NCBI GenBank assembly: GCA_964491605.1
Contig: CAZBGY010000004.1
Span: forward strand, 1 to 64,000
Source of the DNA: DRYS01 sp964491605
Lineage (GTDB): Archaea > Thermoproteota > CALKCG01 > B24 > DRYS01
Length of the DNA stretch: 64,000 bases
Reading direction: 5' to 3'
A program made the position numbers and the translations under genes. Below are positions 1 through 8,293 of this stretch, piece after piece (within the stretch, counting starts at the first letter, position 1; the number at the start of each line of letters is the position of its first letter). Below the pieces are notes generated by a model. It saw only the letters and a list, made by a program, of their open reading frames with translations. It did no database searches and had not been told where the DNA came from.

Positions 1-17
1 AGAAGCAGGAAGGATAT

Positions 18-2984
18 ATGAATCAGAATATGGTGGAGCGAGAGGTAAGTTATACTTTACCGAGTATCACCGAAATTCTAACTTTACCTATCGAAGCTCT
101 CTTAGAACGTTTAGGTTCATCCCTCTCCGGGTTATCATCTGAGGAAGCTAGGAGGCGCCTAGATGTTTTTGGTTATAACGAAGTTATCGAGAGGAGGAGG
201 ACTCTTATAGCCGAATATTTATCCCGTTTGAAGAATCCCCTTATAATTATACTATTGATAGCTGGTTTAACATCGTATTTTCTTGGAGAAAGCGAGAGTG
301 CTATAATAGTATTTTCGATAATTATTGTGAGTACGCTTCTAGACTTCTACCAGGAGTATAGAGCTGAGAGGGCGGCTGAGATGCTGAGAGAAAGGGTTGC
401 AGTTACAGCTACGGTTCTTAGAGATGGGGTTAAACGTGAAGTGAGAATCTCGGAGATAGTACCAGGGGATATAGTGTATCTATCGGCAGGGGATATAGTA
501 CCAGCAGATGCTAGAGTGGTAAGCGCTAGAGATTTATTTATCGATCAATCAGCGTTAACCGGCGAATCATTCCCGGTTGAGAAAATTCCTACACAGCTTA
601 AAACGAGTAATGTCCCTATTACAGAGTGGCATAACTACCTCTTCATGGGTACATCCGTCGTAAACGGATCGGCTGTAGCCGTCGTCGTCAGAACCGGAGG
701 CCAGACTGAATATGGGCACATCGCTAGGATACTCGCTATGAGAGCTCCCGAGACAGAGTACCAGAAAGGTATACGGAGATTTGGCTATATGATAATGCAA
801 GCGACATTCCTATTAGTTATATTCGTTTTCTTCATAAACGCATTATATAGACGGGATATAATCGAATCATTACTCTTCGCCGTCGCTCTAGCTGTAGGTT
901 TAACCCCCGAGCTTCTACCGATGATCATAACGGTGAATCTATCTAGGGGCGCTATTAATATGGCTAAGAACGGGGTTATAGTTAAACGTTTAGCTTCAAT
1001 CCAGAACTTCGGTAGCATGGATACACTATGTACGGATAAAACTGGAACATTAACTGAGAATAAGATAAAACTCATACTCTATGTAGATATCGATGGGAAG
1101 GAGAATGAGAAGGTATTACTCTACGCCTATATGAATAGCTACTACCAAACTGGATTGAAGAACCCTCTCGATGAAGCTATAGTAGCATATAGATCTATGA
1201 TCTTAGGTAGATGTAGGAAGATAGATGAGATACCGTTCGATTTTATACGTAAACGCCTCTCCATAGTCGTAGAATATAATGGGCAACATCTAATGATAAC
1301 TAAAGGAGCACCTGAAGAGATTATGAAGATCTCATCATTCATCGAGCTTGATGGTGTAGTATACGATCTAACCGAAGAGTATAGTAGGAGGATCGAGGAA
1401 AAATATCTTGAGCTAAGCGCTGAAGGGTTCAGGGTGTTAGGCTTAGCTTATAAACATCTAGAGGGATATAAGTCTACGTATTCTGTAAGCGATGAAAGCG
1501 ATATGATCTTCCTAGGCTTTCTAGGATTCCTCGATCCACCGAAGGAGACTGCTAAGGAGGCTATAAAGCTTTTAAAGGAGGCTGGTGTAGAGCTGAAGAT
1601 CCTAACAGGCGATAACGAACTGGTTACTAGAAAGATATGCGAGTATCTAGGCTTAGAGATTAAGCGAGTTGTTCTCGGAAGCGAGATCGATCAGCTACAT
1701 GATGATGCTCTCACAAGGATAGTCGAGGAAGCGAACATCTTCTGTAGAGTAACGCCAGCTCAGAAGAATAGGATAATAAACGCGTTGAAAGCTAACGGGC
1801 ATGTCGTAGGCTTCCTAGGGGACGGCGTGAACGATGCTCCATCGCTTAGGAGCGCTGATGTAGGGATATCCGTAGATAACGCTGTCGATGTAGCGAAGGA
1901 ATCCGCTGATATAATCTTACTGAAGAACGATCTAACGATACTCTATAGAGGTGTCATAGAAGGTAGGAAGACCTTCGGCAACACCATGAAGTATATAATG
2001 ATGGCTGTAAGCTCGAATTTCGGGAATATGTTTAGTGTAGCCGGCGGATCGCTATTCTTACCATTCCTACCTATGCTCCCTACTCAGATACTGTTAAATA
2101 ACTTGCTCTATGATCTAACTCAGATAGCTCTACCGATGGATAACGTCGATCAAGAGTATGTAGAGAGGCCTAAGAGATTGGATACATTCCTGATTAGCAG
2201 ATTTATGATGGTATTCGGACCGATAAGCTCCATATTCGACTTCCTAACGTATATCCTGATGCTATTCCTATTCAAAGCAGAGGAACATCTATTCCAGACA
2301 GCATGGTTCCTCGAATCTCTACTAACACAGACGCTAGTAGTCTTCGCTATAAGGACTAGAAGATCATTGTATAGGAGTAGACCGAGCAGATACCTAATCC
2401 TAACATGCACATCTACTATAGCCTTCGCGTTAACACTACCATACACCCCGTTGGGAGGTATCTTCAACTTCGTTCAACCACCGATCGAATTTTACCCTAT
2501 GCTAGTAGCTATAATCGGATCATACATAATGTTAGTCGAGGTAGCTAAGGGATGGTTCTATAGAAGGTATGGCCACCGTCTAGAGCAAGTGTTAATACCG
2601 TATAGAATGGGCGGTTTCTATCTGAGTAGGATGGTGAGACTCGTACAGGATACCGTAGCGACTATATACCTTAGAATCGAAGATAAAATACCTATAGACT
2701 CGCTAGTAGCAGATTTGAAGGAGATGGTAGCCTATCCAGTTAGTTTAGAGGAGATATACTATGGTATACGGTACCTAAGTAAAGCTGGGATAATCGTAGT
2801 CGATTGGCGTAGAGGATTTATTAAACGTGGAGGGGCATTGAAAGATTACATCGAGAGATATGTATTCAGCGAGTTCTGGCCTAGGATTGCAAAAGATTGG
2901 CAAAGTATAAGCACGTACATACAGGCGAAGTATGGAGGAGTAAACCCAGAATATAAAAACCTCGTATCAAGATTAAGATTATAG
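18..2984 (+). CDS. mgtA: P-type ATPase, MgtA-like Mg2+ importer with extra C-terminal domain
   Basis: Membrane cation pump, most like P3B Mg2+-importing ATPases. TGES (actuator) is at 181-184, the phosphorylated Asp is D340 in DKTGTLT, and the hinge motif GDGVND is at 601-606. The segment around SARDLFIDQSALTGES and the NNLLYDLTQIALPMDNVD stretch after the hinge are typical of MgtA rather than Ca2+ or heavy-metal pumps. Membrane helices flank these motifs. The usual MgtA sequence ends near residue 850, but this protein continues to 988 with a basic, helix-rich tail resembling a winged helix. The ATG follows a good GGAAGG ribosome site. Mg2+ specificity is inferred from family resemblance. Confidence 0.9.
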   Translation: MNQNMVEREVSYTLPSITEILTLPIEALLERLGSSLSGLSSEEARRRLDVFGYNEVIERRRTLIAEYLSRLKNPLIIILLIAGLTSYFLGESESAIIVFSIIIVSTLLDFYQEYRAERAAEMLRERVAVTATVLRDGVKREVRISEIVPGDIVYLSAGDIVPADARVVSARDLFIDQSALTGESFPVEKIPTQLKTSNVPITEWHNYLFMGTSVVNGSAVAVVVRTGGQTEYGHIARILAMRAPETEYQKGIRRFGYMIMQATFLLVIFVFFINALYRRDIIESLLFAVALAVGLTPELLPMIITVNLSRGAINMAKNGVIVKRLASIQNFGSMDTLCTDKTGTLTENKIKLILYVDIDGKENEKVLLYAYMNSYYQTGLKNPLDEAIVAYRSMILGRCRKIDEIPFDFIRKRLSIVVEYNGQHLMITKGAPEEIMKISSFIELDGVVYDLTEEYSRRIEEKYLELSAEGFRVLGLAYKHLEGYKSTYSVSDESDMIFLGFLGFLDPPKETAKEAIKLLKEAGVELKILTGDNELVTRKICEYLGLEIKRVVLGSEIDQLHDDALTRIVEEANIFCRVTPAQKNRIINALKANGHVVGFLGDGVNDAPSLRSADVGISVDNAVDVAKESADIILLKNDLTILYRGVIEGRKTFGNTMKYIMMAVSSNFGNMFSVAGGSLFLPFLPMLPTQILLNNLLYDLTQIALPMDNVDQEYVERPKRLDTFLISRFMMVFGPISSIFDFLTYILMLFLFKAEEHLFQTAWFLESLLTQTLVVFAIRTRRSLYRSRPSRYLILTCTSTIAFALTLPYTPLGGIFNFVQPPIEFYPMLVAIIGSYIMLVEVAKGWFYRRYGHRLEQVLIPYRMGGFYLSRMVRLVQDTVATIYLRIEDKIPIDSLVADLKEMVAYPVSLEEIYYGIRYLSKAGIIVVDWRRGFIKRGGALKDYIERYVFSEFWPRIAKDWQSISTYIQAKYGGVNPEYKNLVSRLRL

Positions 2985-3055
2985 CTCTCGATCCGAAATA
3001 CGTTTATAACTACTCAATCTCCCTATCTGAAGAATACGTAATCGCAAGGTATATG

Positions 3056-3817
3056 CTACTGGATGATCATCCTTAGATTATCTATGCATTTCTTGACACA
3101 TTCTAGTGGTGGGTAGGGGTATACTTCTTGCTCGATTATATACCATTCTGTTCCACCGACTGCTTCACAAGTTTCTATGAATTCTCTCCAGATCATCTCA
3201 CCTTCACCTAGTAGAGCTTTCTCATTCTTCGGAGAATAGTCTTTCAGATGAACGGATTTTGCTCTACCGGGATATCGCTTGATTATCTCCAATACGCCAT
3301 GCGGGCTTATACCTGCGCGTAACGCGTGACCTGTATCCAGCTGCATAACGACTCTAGGTTTAGCTCTATCGAAGAATAGGAACCACGGTATATCACCGTC
3401 TACTGGTTGAAACTCTATGGTATGGTTATGATAGCCTACGAACATCCCCTCAGGTTCAAGTTTATCTGATATCCTGTTTACTAGATCGATTGTTTTAAGC
3501 CAAGCATCTCTAGATTTCCTCATCTCCTCAGGTAGCCCAGGGATTATAATGTATTTATTGCCTAGAATCCTGTTAAACTCTATAGTCTCCCTTAGCCTTT
3601 CACCTAGTAGCTCCTCTATACGGGTATGCGTCCCAGCGACTTCAAGCCCTAGATCCTCAAGGATCCTTCTCAAATCGCTAGCCGTCCTACCATAGTATCC
3701 AGCGAACTCCACACCCTCATACCCCATATCCGCTATAGCTTTAAGCGTACCCTCAAGATCACGAGCGCATTCACTACGAACGGACCATAACTGTAGAGCG
3801 ATCTTTATCTTAGCCAT
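3056..3817 (-). CDS. Sugar phosphate isomerase/epimerase, xylose isomerase-like TIM barrel
   Basis: A 253-residue cytosolic enzyme of the AP-endonuclease-2/IolE-like TIM-barrel family, which isomerises or dehydrates sugars with a divalent metal. Visible motifs are QLWSVR at the N-terminus, GYEGVEFAGYYG, a metal-ligand stretch GYHNHTIEF, and LDTGHALRAG and SVHLKDY near the end. The open frame runs on to 4099, but I start at the ATG at 3817: it gives the family's usual beginning, has GGTGGT just upstream, and leaves room for the promoter shared with the divergent oxidoreductase. Both are probably a sugar or inositol catabolic pair. The substrate cannot be told from sequence. Confidence 0.85.
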   Translation of the reverse strand: MAKIKIALQLWSVRSECARDLEGTLKAIADMGYEGVEFAGYYGRTASDLRRILEDLGLEVAGTHTRIEELLGERLRETIEFNRILGNKYIIIPGLPEEMRKSRDAWLKTIDLVNRISDKLEPEGMFVGYHNHTIEFQPVDGDIPWFLFFDRAKPRVVMQLDTGHALRAGISPHGVLEIIKRYPGRAKSVHLKDYSPKNEKALLGEGEMIWREFIETCEAVGGTEWYIIEQEVYPYPPLECVKKCIDNLRMIIQ

Positions 3818-3849
3818 AGCGACCACCGGTAATATTCGGATCGGGATTA

Positions 3850-3866
3850 CGCTTATATAATTTTTA
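3850..3866. promoter_or_regulatory. Shared bidirectional TATA region
   Basis: An AT-rich core with the self-complementary TTATATAA lies between the divergent isomerase (start 3817) and oxidoreductase (start 3923). It is a fair distance for a TATA box on both strands. It supports the internal starts chosen for both genes, because the longer open frames would run through it. Confidence 0.5.
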
Positions 3867-3922
3867 GAGCTATGAAGCCTAAATATACTGGTCGTATAAT
3901 TCCAAGGCGTAGGTGGATATCT

Positions 3923-4963
3923 ATGGGTAGGATATTGAATTTCGGTGTTATAGGTATCGGTGTTATAGGTAGATCCCACCTCCAAGCTATCATGAGCCAG
4001 AAGGATGCTAAGATCGTAGCAGTAGCTGATATAAGAGAGGAAGCTCTCAGGTATGCCGCTGAGAATTTCAAGATCGAGAGATGCTTCAAGGACTACCATG
4101 ATCTTCTAGATTTGAAGGATGTAGATGCGGTTATCGTCGCTACACCTCCGTTCAATCACGCTGAGATAACATGCGATGCAGCAGCTGCTGGGAAGCATGT
4201 CCTATGCGAGAAGCCTATGGCGGTGAATTCTAAGGAGGCTGTGAGGATGGTTGAGGCATGCAGGAGAGCAGGTGTGAAGCTAGGCATTTGCAGTGCGAGA
4301 TCGAGATTAAACCCATACGCCGAGCTAGCTAAGCAGTATATCCTCGATGGAAAGCTCGGCAGGATATATTATGCTAGATTTACGACTATACGACGTAGAG
4401 GGCGACCAGGTATAGATATATTGAAGGAGTCTAAATGGTTCCTTGATTCGAGTAAAGCTGGTGGGGGAGCATTGATCGATATAGGGTGCTACGATATAGA
4501 TCTCGCATTATACCTTCTAGGCGATGTACAGCCACTCTCTGTGAACGCGATAACCTTCAGAGGAGTTGGAGGGGAGCTTAAACTAGATGCTAAATATGAC
4601 GTCGAGGAGCACTCATCGGTTTTCGTCAAGTTTAGAGAGGGTATAGCGATAACGTTCGAAACAGCATGGGCTGCAAATATAAACTCCTACCAGGAAGCCG
4701 TACTACTCGGCTCGAAGGGAGGAATAAAGCTTCCACCTTTCACATACTTCACAGAAGAGGATGGTAAAGGAGTCTCCATATCCTACGATATACGTATGGA
4801 GCCCATCCAGAATATGCTTATCGAAGATTTCGTTAAAGCATGCTTGGAGGATAGACAACCTAAAACACCAGGTGAAGATGGATTAAAAACTATGCAGATA
4901 ATCGATATGGCGTATAGATCCGCAAACCTAGGCAGAGAAGTTAATATAAGCGAAATACTTTAA
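3923..4963 (+). CDS. Gfo/Idh/MocA family NAD(P)-dependent oxidoreductase
   Basis: A 346-residue sugar or inositol dehydrogenase. It has an N-terminal Rossmann fold with GVIGIGVIGRSH for the cofactor, VIVATPPFNH, and CEKPMA with the catalytic-dyad lysine typical of the family. A C-terminal alpha/beta substrate domain follows, with DIGCYDIDLALYLLG. The frame opens at 3872, but the ATG at 3923 is preceded by GGTGG and begins right at the Rossmann strand. It is divergent from the TIM-barrel isomerase and probably acts in the same sugar pathway. The exact substrate is unknown. Confidence 0.9.
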   Translation: MGRILNFGVIGIGVIGRSHLQAIMSQKDAKIVAVADIREEALRYAAENFKIERCFKDYHDLLDLKDVDAVIVATPPFNHAEITCDAAAAGKHVLCEKPMAVNSKEAVRMVEACRRAGVKLGICSARSRLNPYAELAKQYILDGKLGRIYYARFTTIRRRGRPGIDILKESKWFLDSSKAGGGALIDIGCYDIDLALYLLGDVQPLSVNAITFRGVGGELKLDAKYDVEEHSSVFVKFREGIAITFETAWAANINSYQEAVLLGSKGGIKLPPFTYFTEEDGKGVSISYDIRMEPIQNMLIEDFVKACLEDRQPKTPGEDGLKTMQIIDMAYRSANLGREVNISEIL

Positions 4964-5694
4964 GATAAACCCCTAGCATCAGATACGATTAGAATATGGA
5001 GATAGCTTATCTTTAAAGTAGTCGAATTTATAACGATAACCGTAGATGCTAGCGATGCGAATACCAATAAAGCTGGTGATAGGTTAAACGAGTACATGGA
5101 GGGGAAGGCAGTGCATCGAGATATAGTTTGCAGTCGATGCGGAGATCACGATAGACGATACGCATAACTCTAAGGTATTGCCAAGCCTAGTAAATGGGGC
5201 GGAGCTATATTTCGTAATTGCTAGAGCATCCGTGAATTCAGCCTACGACTCATCAAGGATATACGAATAACTAGAGTTAAAAAGAGTGAAGCCTAGAAGG
5301 GATAAGTAATCGGATGCAGAGAGTAGAAGGATGTAGAACTCTATGATAAGCTAGGATGTAAAGTATGGTTAATCTCAAGCAGCATGATAAGAGATGGGGG
5401 ATAAAACGACGCCCTCAACATTCAAACACGTATCAGAGAAACCCTGCCTATCAAAACAGCGTAAACATAACTGAGGAGCCGATGGTTAAAGTCTTCATAA
5501 CGGTATGATCATCGATCTTTAAAAGACGACTGAAGAAGAGGTGGATGCTTATGAAACCGTAAGCAAAAATAATCGAACTATAGAGCGATAATTCCTGCTT
5601 TTATACTCGTAGCTTAAACGTACGCACATAGAGAGGGATGCCATCGATTCATCTAGGTAGGGAGGGGATGCCGGTTTATGATAGAGTTTATGTG
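4964..5694. other. Gap with eroded coding-like stretches, no intact gene
   Basis: About 730 bases without a convincing gene. In the plus direction there are short, coding-like stretches in changing frames: one near 5015-5165, a second overlapping in another frame near 5130-5270 (contains LPSLVNGAELYFVIARASVN), and a third near 5330-5405 (contains LYDKLGCKVWLISSSM). Each ends at a stop. This looks like one or more decayed genes, but I do not recognise the parent. No RNA gene apart from the neighbouring tRNA was found. Confidence 0.35.
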
Positions 5695-5910
5695 TGGCGC
5701 CGCCGGTCGGATTCGAACCGACGACCAACGGGTTACTGCAGAGGATTCGACAGGATGCTAGACTAATGCTCCATTAAACCCTCATATACATGATCTTCGT
5801 CGGAGCATCTTCCCTATTCATAAAGCTCAGAGGATTTAATCCCCCTAGGTTTAGCATCCTGTCGAACCTCCCTAACAGCCCGCTGCTCTACCTGGCTGAG
5901 CTACGGCGGC
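5695..5910 (-). tRNA. tRNA-Asn (GTT) with a 139-nt intron, CCA encoded
   Basis: Reads 5' to 3' on the minus strand from 5910. The acceptor GCCGCCG pairs with CGGCGGC. The D arm is GCTC/GAGC with the AGCCAGGTA loop, the anticodon stem GCGGG/CCCGT has loop CTGTTAA (anticodon GTT), and the T arm GTCGG-TTCGAAT-CCGAC is perfect. The discriminator is G, as expected for archaeal Asn, and CCA is encoded at 5697-5695. An intron interrupts the anticodon loop between positions 37 and 38. A TATA-like element lies 26-39 bases upstream. Confidence 0.96.
5734..5872 (-). other. tRNA intron at canonical 37/38 site with bulge-helix-bulge
   Basis: The exon-intron junctions fold into a textbook splicing motif. 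A 3-nt bulge (T36, A37, intron G1), a 4-bp central helix (C32 T33 G34 T35 with intron GCAG) and a second 3-nt bulge are bounded by the anticodon stem outside and an intron helix inside. The inner helix is very long: five pairs, one bulged base, then 15 perfect pairs starting TTCGACAGGATG. A smaller hairpin (ATGCTCC/GGAGCAT) lies in the loop. There is no open frame long enough for a homing endonuclease. Confidence 0.9.
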
Positions 5911-5935
5911 ATCCACCTTTGATTCTAGGTTGATA

Positions 5936-5949
5936 GCTATTTTTAAATC
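5936..5949 (-). promoter_or_regulatory. TATA box of tRNA-Asn
   Basis: GATTTAAAAATAGC on the minus strand, 26-39 bases before the mature tRNA 5' end, is a normal archaeal TATA position. Confidence 0.55.
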
Positions 5950-5965
5950 TTATCTTTGCTTCGTG

Positions 5966-5977
5966 AATATTTAAATA
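5966..5977 (+). promoter_or_regulatory. TATA box of the S13-S4 operon
   Basis: AATATTTAAATA lies about 30 bases before the TTG start of S13. Transcription would begin at or within a few bases of the start codon, giving a leaderless or nearly leaderless message. Confidence 0.55.
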
Positions 5978-6004
5978 GATGCGTTAGAGGGATTGATGTA
6001 GGGT

Positions 6005-6457
6005 TTGAGTAGTAGGGAATATAGACCTATAGTTCGTATAGCTGGTCACGATATAGATGGGGCTCTTAAGCTACCTTACGGTCTAGCTTCGATTAAAGGT
6101 ATAGGCGTTAGGCTTGGCTATGTTATAGCTCATGTAGCCGGTATTAATCCTGATAGGAGGATTGGTTTTTTAAGCGATGATGAGATTAAGAGGATAGAGG
6201 ATGTATTTAGGAGGCCTACGGATTACGGTATAAGGAGCTTTCTACTGAATAGGCAGAGATCTATGGAGTCTGGTAGGAGTGAGCTATTCATCGGCGGTGA
6301 ATGGGAGTTGAGACAGAAGATGGATATAGATTTCATGAAGGAGATTAGGTGTTGGAAGGGTATAAGGCATTCGCTGGGATTGAAGGTTAGAGGTCAGAAG
6401 ACTAGGACTACGGGTAGGAAGGGTAGGACTGTAGGTGTGGTTAGGAGGAGGGTGTAG
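6005..6457 (+). CDS. rps13: Small ribosomal subunit protein uS13
   Basis: A 150-residue S13 of the 30S head, contacting tRNA and the central protuberance. It has the N-terminal IVRIAGHDIDG, the helix-hairpin-helix stretch IKGIGVRLGYVIA, and the basic C-terminus CWKGIRHSLGLKVRGQKT-RTTGRKGRTVG. The start is TTG; the ATG nine bases upstream is followed at once by a stop. It is separated from S4 by two bases and so co-transcribed with it. Confidence 0.97.
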   Translation: MSSREYRPIVRIAGHDIDGALKLPYGLASIKGIGVRLGYVIAHVAGINPDRRIGFLSDDEIKRIEDVFRRPTDYGIRSFLLNRQRSMESGRSELFIGGEWELRQKMDIDFMKEIRCWKGIRHSLGLKVRGQKTRTTGRKGRTVGVVRRRV

Positions 6458-6459
6458 GT

Positions 6460-6987
6460 ATGGGTGATCCTAAGAAGCAGAGGAGGAAGTATGAGACTCC
6501 ACGTAAACCTTGGGATATGGTAAGGCTTCGAGAGGAGCTTCGATTGATAGGCGAATATGGACTTAGGAATAAGAGGGAGCTATGGAAGTATCAGACTATG
6601 CTATCCAAGTTTAGGCATAGAGCTAGAGCTTTGCTAGCATTACCACCTGAGGTTAGAGAGAAGGAAGCTAAGATACTGTTAGATAAGCTTTACAGGATGG
6701 GGATCCTATCGAGGGATGCAGATCTAGATAAGGTACTAGATCTTAAAGTCGAGGATCTACTCGAAAGGAGGCTTCAAACTATAGTCTATAAGCTAGGGTT
6801 AGCTAAGAGTATAACGCAGGCTAGGCAGATGATAGTTCATAGGCATATAGCCGTAGGTGATAAGATAGTTAGGATACCATCATACATGGTTAAGAGGGGT
6901 GAAGAGGAGTTAGTGAGATATGCCTATGGAAGCCCATATAACGATCCGGATCATCCCATTAGGAGGATTCTAGCAACGACAGTTTAA
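6460..6987 (+). CDS. rps4: Small ribosomal subunit protein uS4
   Basis: A 175-residue S4, a primary 16S rRNA-binding assembly protein. It begins MGDPKKQRRKYETPRKPW, as archaeal S4 does, and has an S4 RNA-binding domain in the C-terminal half (QARQMIVHRHIAVGDKIVRIPSYMV). It lies directly after S13. In most archaea S11 and the RNA polymerase D subunit follow on the same strand. Here S11 is next but reversed. Confidence 0.97.
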   Translation: MGDPKKQRRKYETPRKPWDMVRLREELRLIGEYGLRNKRELWKYQTMLSKFRHRARALLALPPEVREKEAKILLDKLYRMGILSRDADLDKVLDLKVEDLLERRLQTIVYKLGLAKSITQARQMIVHRHIAVGDKIVRIPSYMVKRGEEELVRYAYGSPYNDPDHPIRRILATTV

Positions 6988-7000
6988 ATAGGCTAAGCTC

Positions 7001-7411
7001 CTAAACCCTTCTACCTCTCCTACCGCCTGGGCGTCTAGTTCCATCATGCGGTATCGGTGTTACATCTTCGATGCGACCTATCCTGAAGCCTGATCTTGCT
7101 AGAACCCTTATAGCATGCATAGCTCCAGGTCCAGGGGTCTTAGATTTAACCCCACCTGGAGCTCTAACCTTTATATGTAGAGCTGTTATACCTTTATCCT
7201 TAGCTATGGTAGCTGCATGCGTAGCAGCCCTTATAGCGGCGTACGGTGATCCACCAAGCCTATCAGCTTTAACAAACATACCTCCGATACCCATAGCTAT
7301 GGTCTCTCTACCGGAAAGATCGGTTATATGAACTATCGTATTGTTGGATGAGCTGTATATATGCGCTATACCCCACTTTTCCTTCGCATCCCTCTTAGAT
7401 TCTCCGCTCAA
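7001..7411 (-). CDS. rps11: Small ribosomal subunit protein uS11, inverted relative to S13-S4
   Basis: A 136-residue S11 of the 30S platform. WGIAHIYSSSNNTIVHITDLSG and the conserved C-terminal VTPIPHDGTRRPGGRRGRRV are typical (each quoted in part). The start is TTG at 7411; a TATA-like TTTAAA lies about 45 bases upstream on the minus strand. It converges with S4, with only 13 bases between the two stop codons. It therefore has its own promoter, which breaks the usual S13-S4-S11-rpoD order. Confidence 0.97.
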   Translation of the reverse strand: MSGESKRDAKEKWGIAHIYSSSNNTIVHITDLSGRETIAMGIGGMFVKADRLGGSPYAAIRAATHAATIAKDKGITALHIKVRAPGGVKSKTPGPGAMHAIRVLARSGFRIGRIEDVTPIPHDGTRRPGGRRGRRV

Positions 7412-7636
7412 CTCTAGATATCGATAGGTAAAGTTAACCCCATAGATTTAAACGTTTCCAGATGGCGTAATCCAGCTCCGATCCGATAGTAGCTCGTCTA
7501 ATATTTGGATACACCCATCACCTAAATCTCCTGCTATACGTACGACTACAGATGAAACTAACCCTACACTAAGTAGAAGATCCTCATCGTAAGAGATATC
7601 CTCAGATCAGCCTCCAGCCGCCGTAGGATTACATAC

Positions 7637-8193
7637 TTAATAACATCTATACTTCCGTATAACCTCCACGATCTTGTTAACAAGATCCGAATTAAACCTA
7701 GGAATGGCTCGTCTAGTGAGAATGCATCCGAATCGTAGACTAGGATAAAAGCTAGTGATACCAGTTTCCTTCTCTTCGAAGCTAAGCCTGTAAGGCTCTC
7801 TATACAGTGGATCGAGTAATCCTAGCTTAGATGCCATCATCCCAACCCTATTCTCTAATTCGCTACGATCGAGATTAAACCCTTTCAGAGCGAAGGCTAC
7901 CTCGTCGAATATCGTAGGATTGAAGAACTGATCATCAGGATTCTGAAATAGTACGCATATCCTCTTATGCACTCCAGATAGCTGTTCGAGTAGGGGTCTA
8001 CCTTCAAACAGGACTATACCATCGGTAGACTCTACGAGATCCGCGAGGGGATGGTAGAAGAGTGATCTTACCAGATCTATTAGATCCTAACTACGGCTAT
8101 AATCTTACCCCTTATCTATACCGAAGTAACGTTTCTAAGAACTAGCCCGCCATCCGGATAGTAGCAACTCAGATCGTATGCTTCTAGAAGCAT
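7637..8193 (-). pseudogene. Decayed ECF/cobalt-type transporter ATPase (EcfA-like)
   Basis: The remnant reads from an ATG at 8193 (MLLEAYDLSC then YPDGGLVLRNVTSV) into an in-frame TAG, followed by IRGKIIAVV. After a frame change comes a damaged Walker A (GSNRSGKITLL instead of GPNGSGKTTLL). After another come LFEGRPLL and the best preserved piece, LFQNPDDQFFNPTIFDEVAF, the Q-loop of cobalt/vitamin ECF ATPases. The signature region reads YRLSFEEK instead of YRLSGGEK, and the Walker B region is frame-shifted. At least three lesions make this a pseudogene. The rest of the spacer (7412-7636, 8194-8293) holds no gene that I can see. Confidence 0.85.
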
Positions 8194-8293
8194 GCAACTA
8201 TCTCCGATATGATGAAGGATGTAATCAGGGATCTACATGGTTGAAATCCTAAATTTTTATATCCTAGATTATTCTTGGTTGTTGAAGGGTTAG

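Noticed and set aside
3818..4099. Long N-terminal extension of the isomerase frame
   Set aside because: It would cross the divergent promoter and the start of the oxidoreductase gene, and the family sequence begins at the ATG at 3817.
5734..5872. C/D box guide RNA within the tRNA intron
   Set aside because: A CTGA is present but there is no convincing matching C box (RTGATGA) at suitable spacing.
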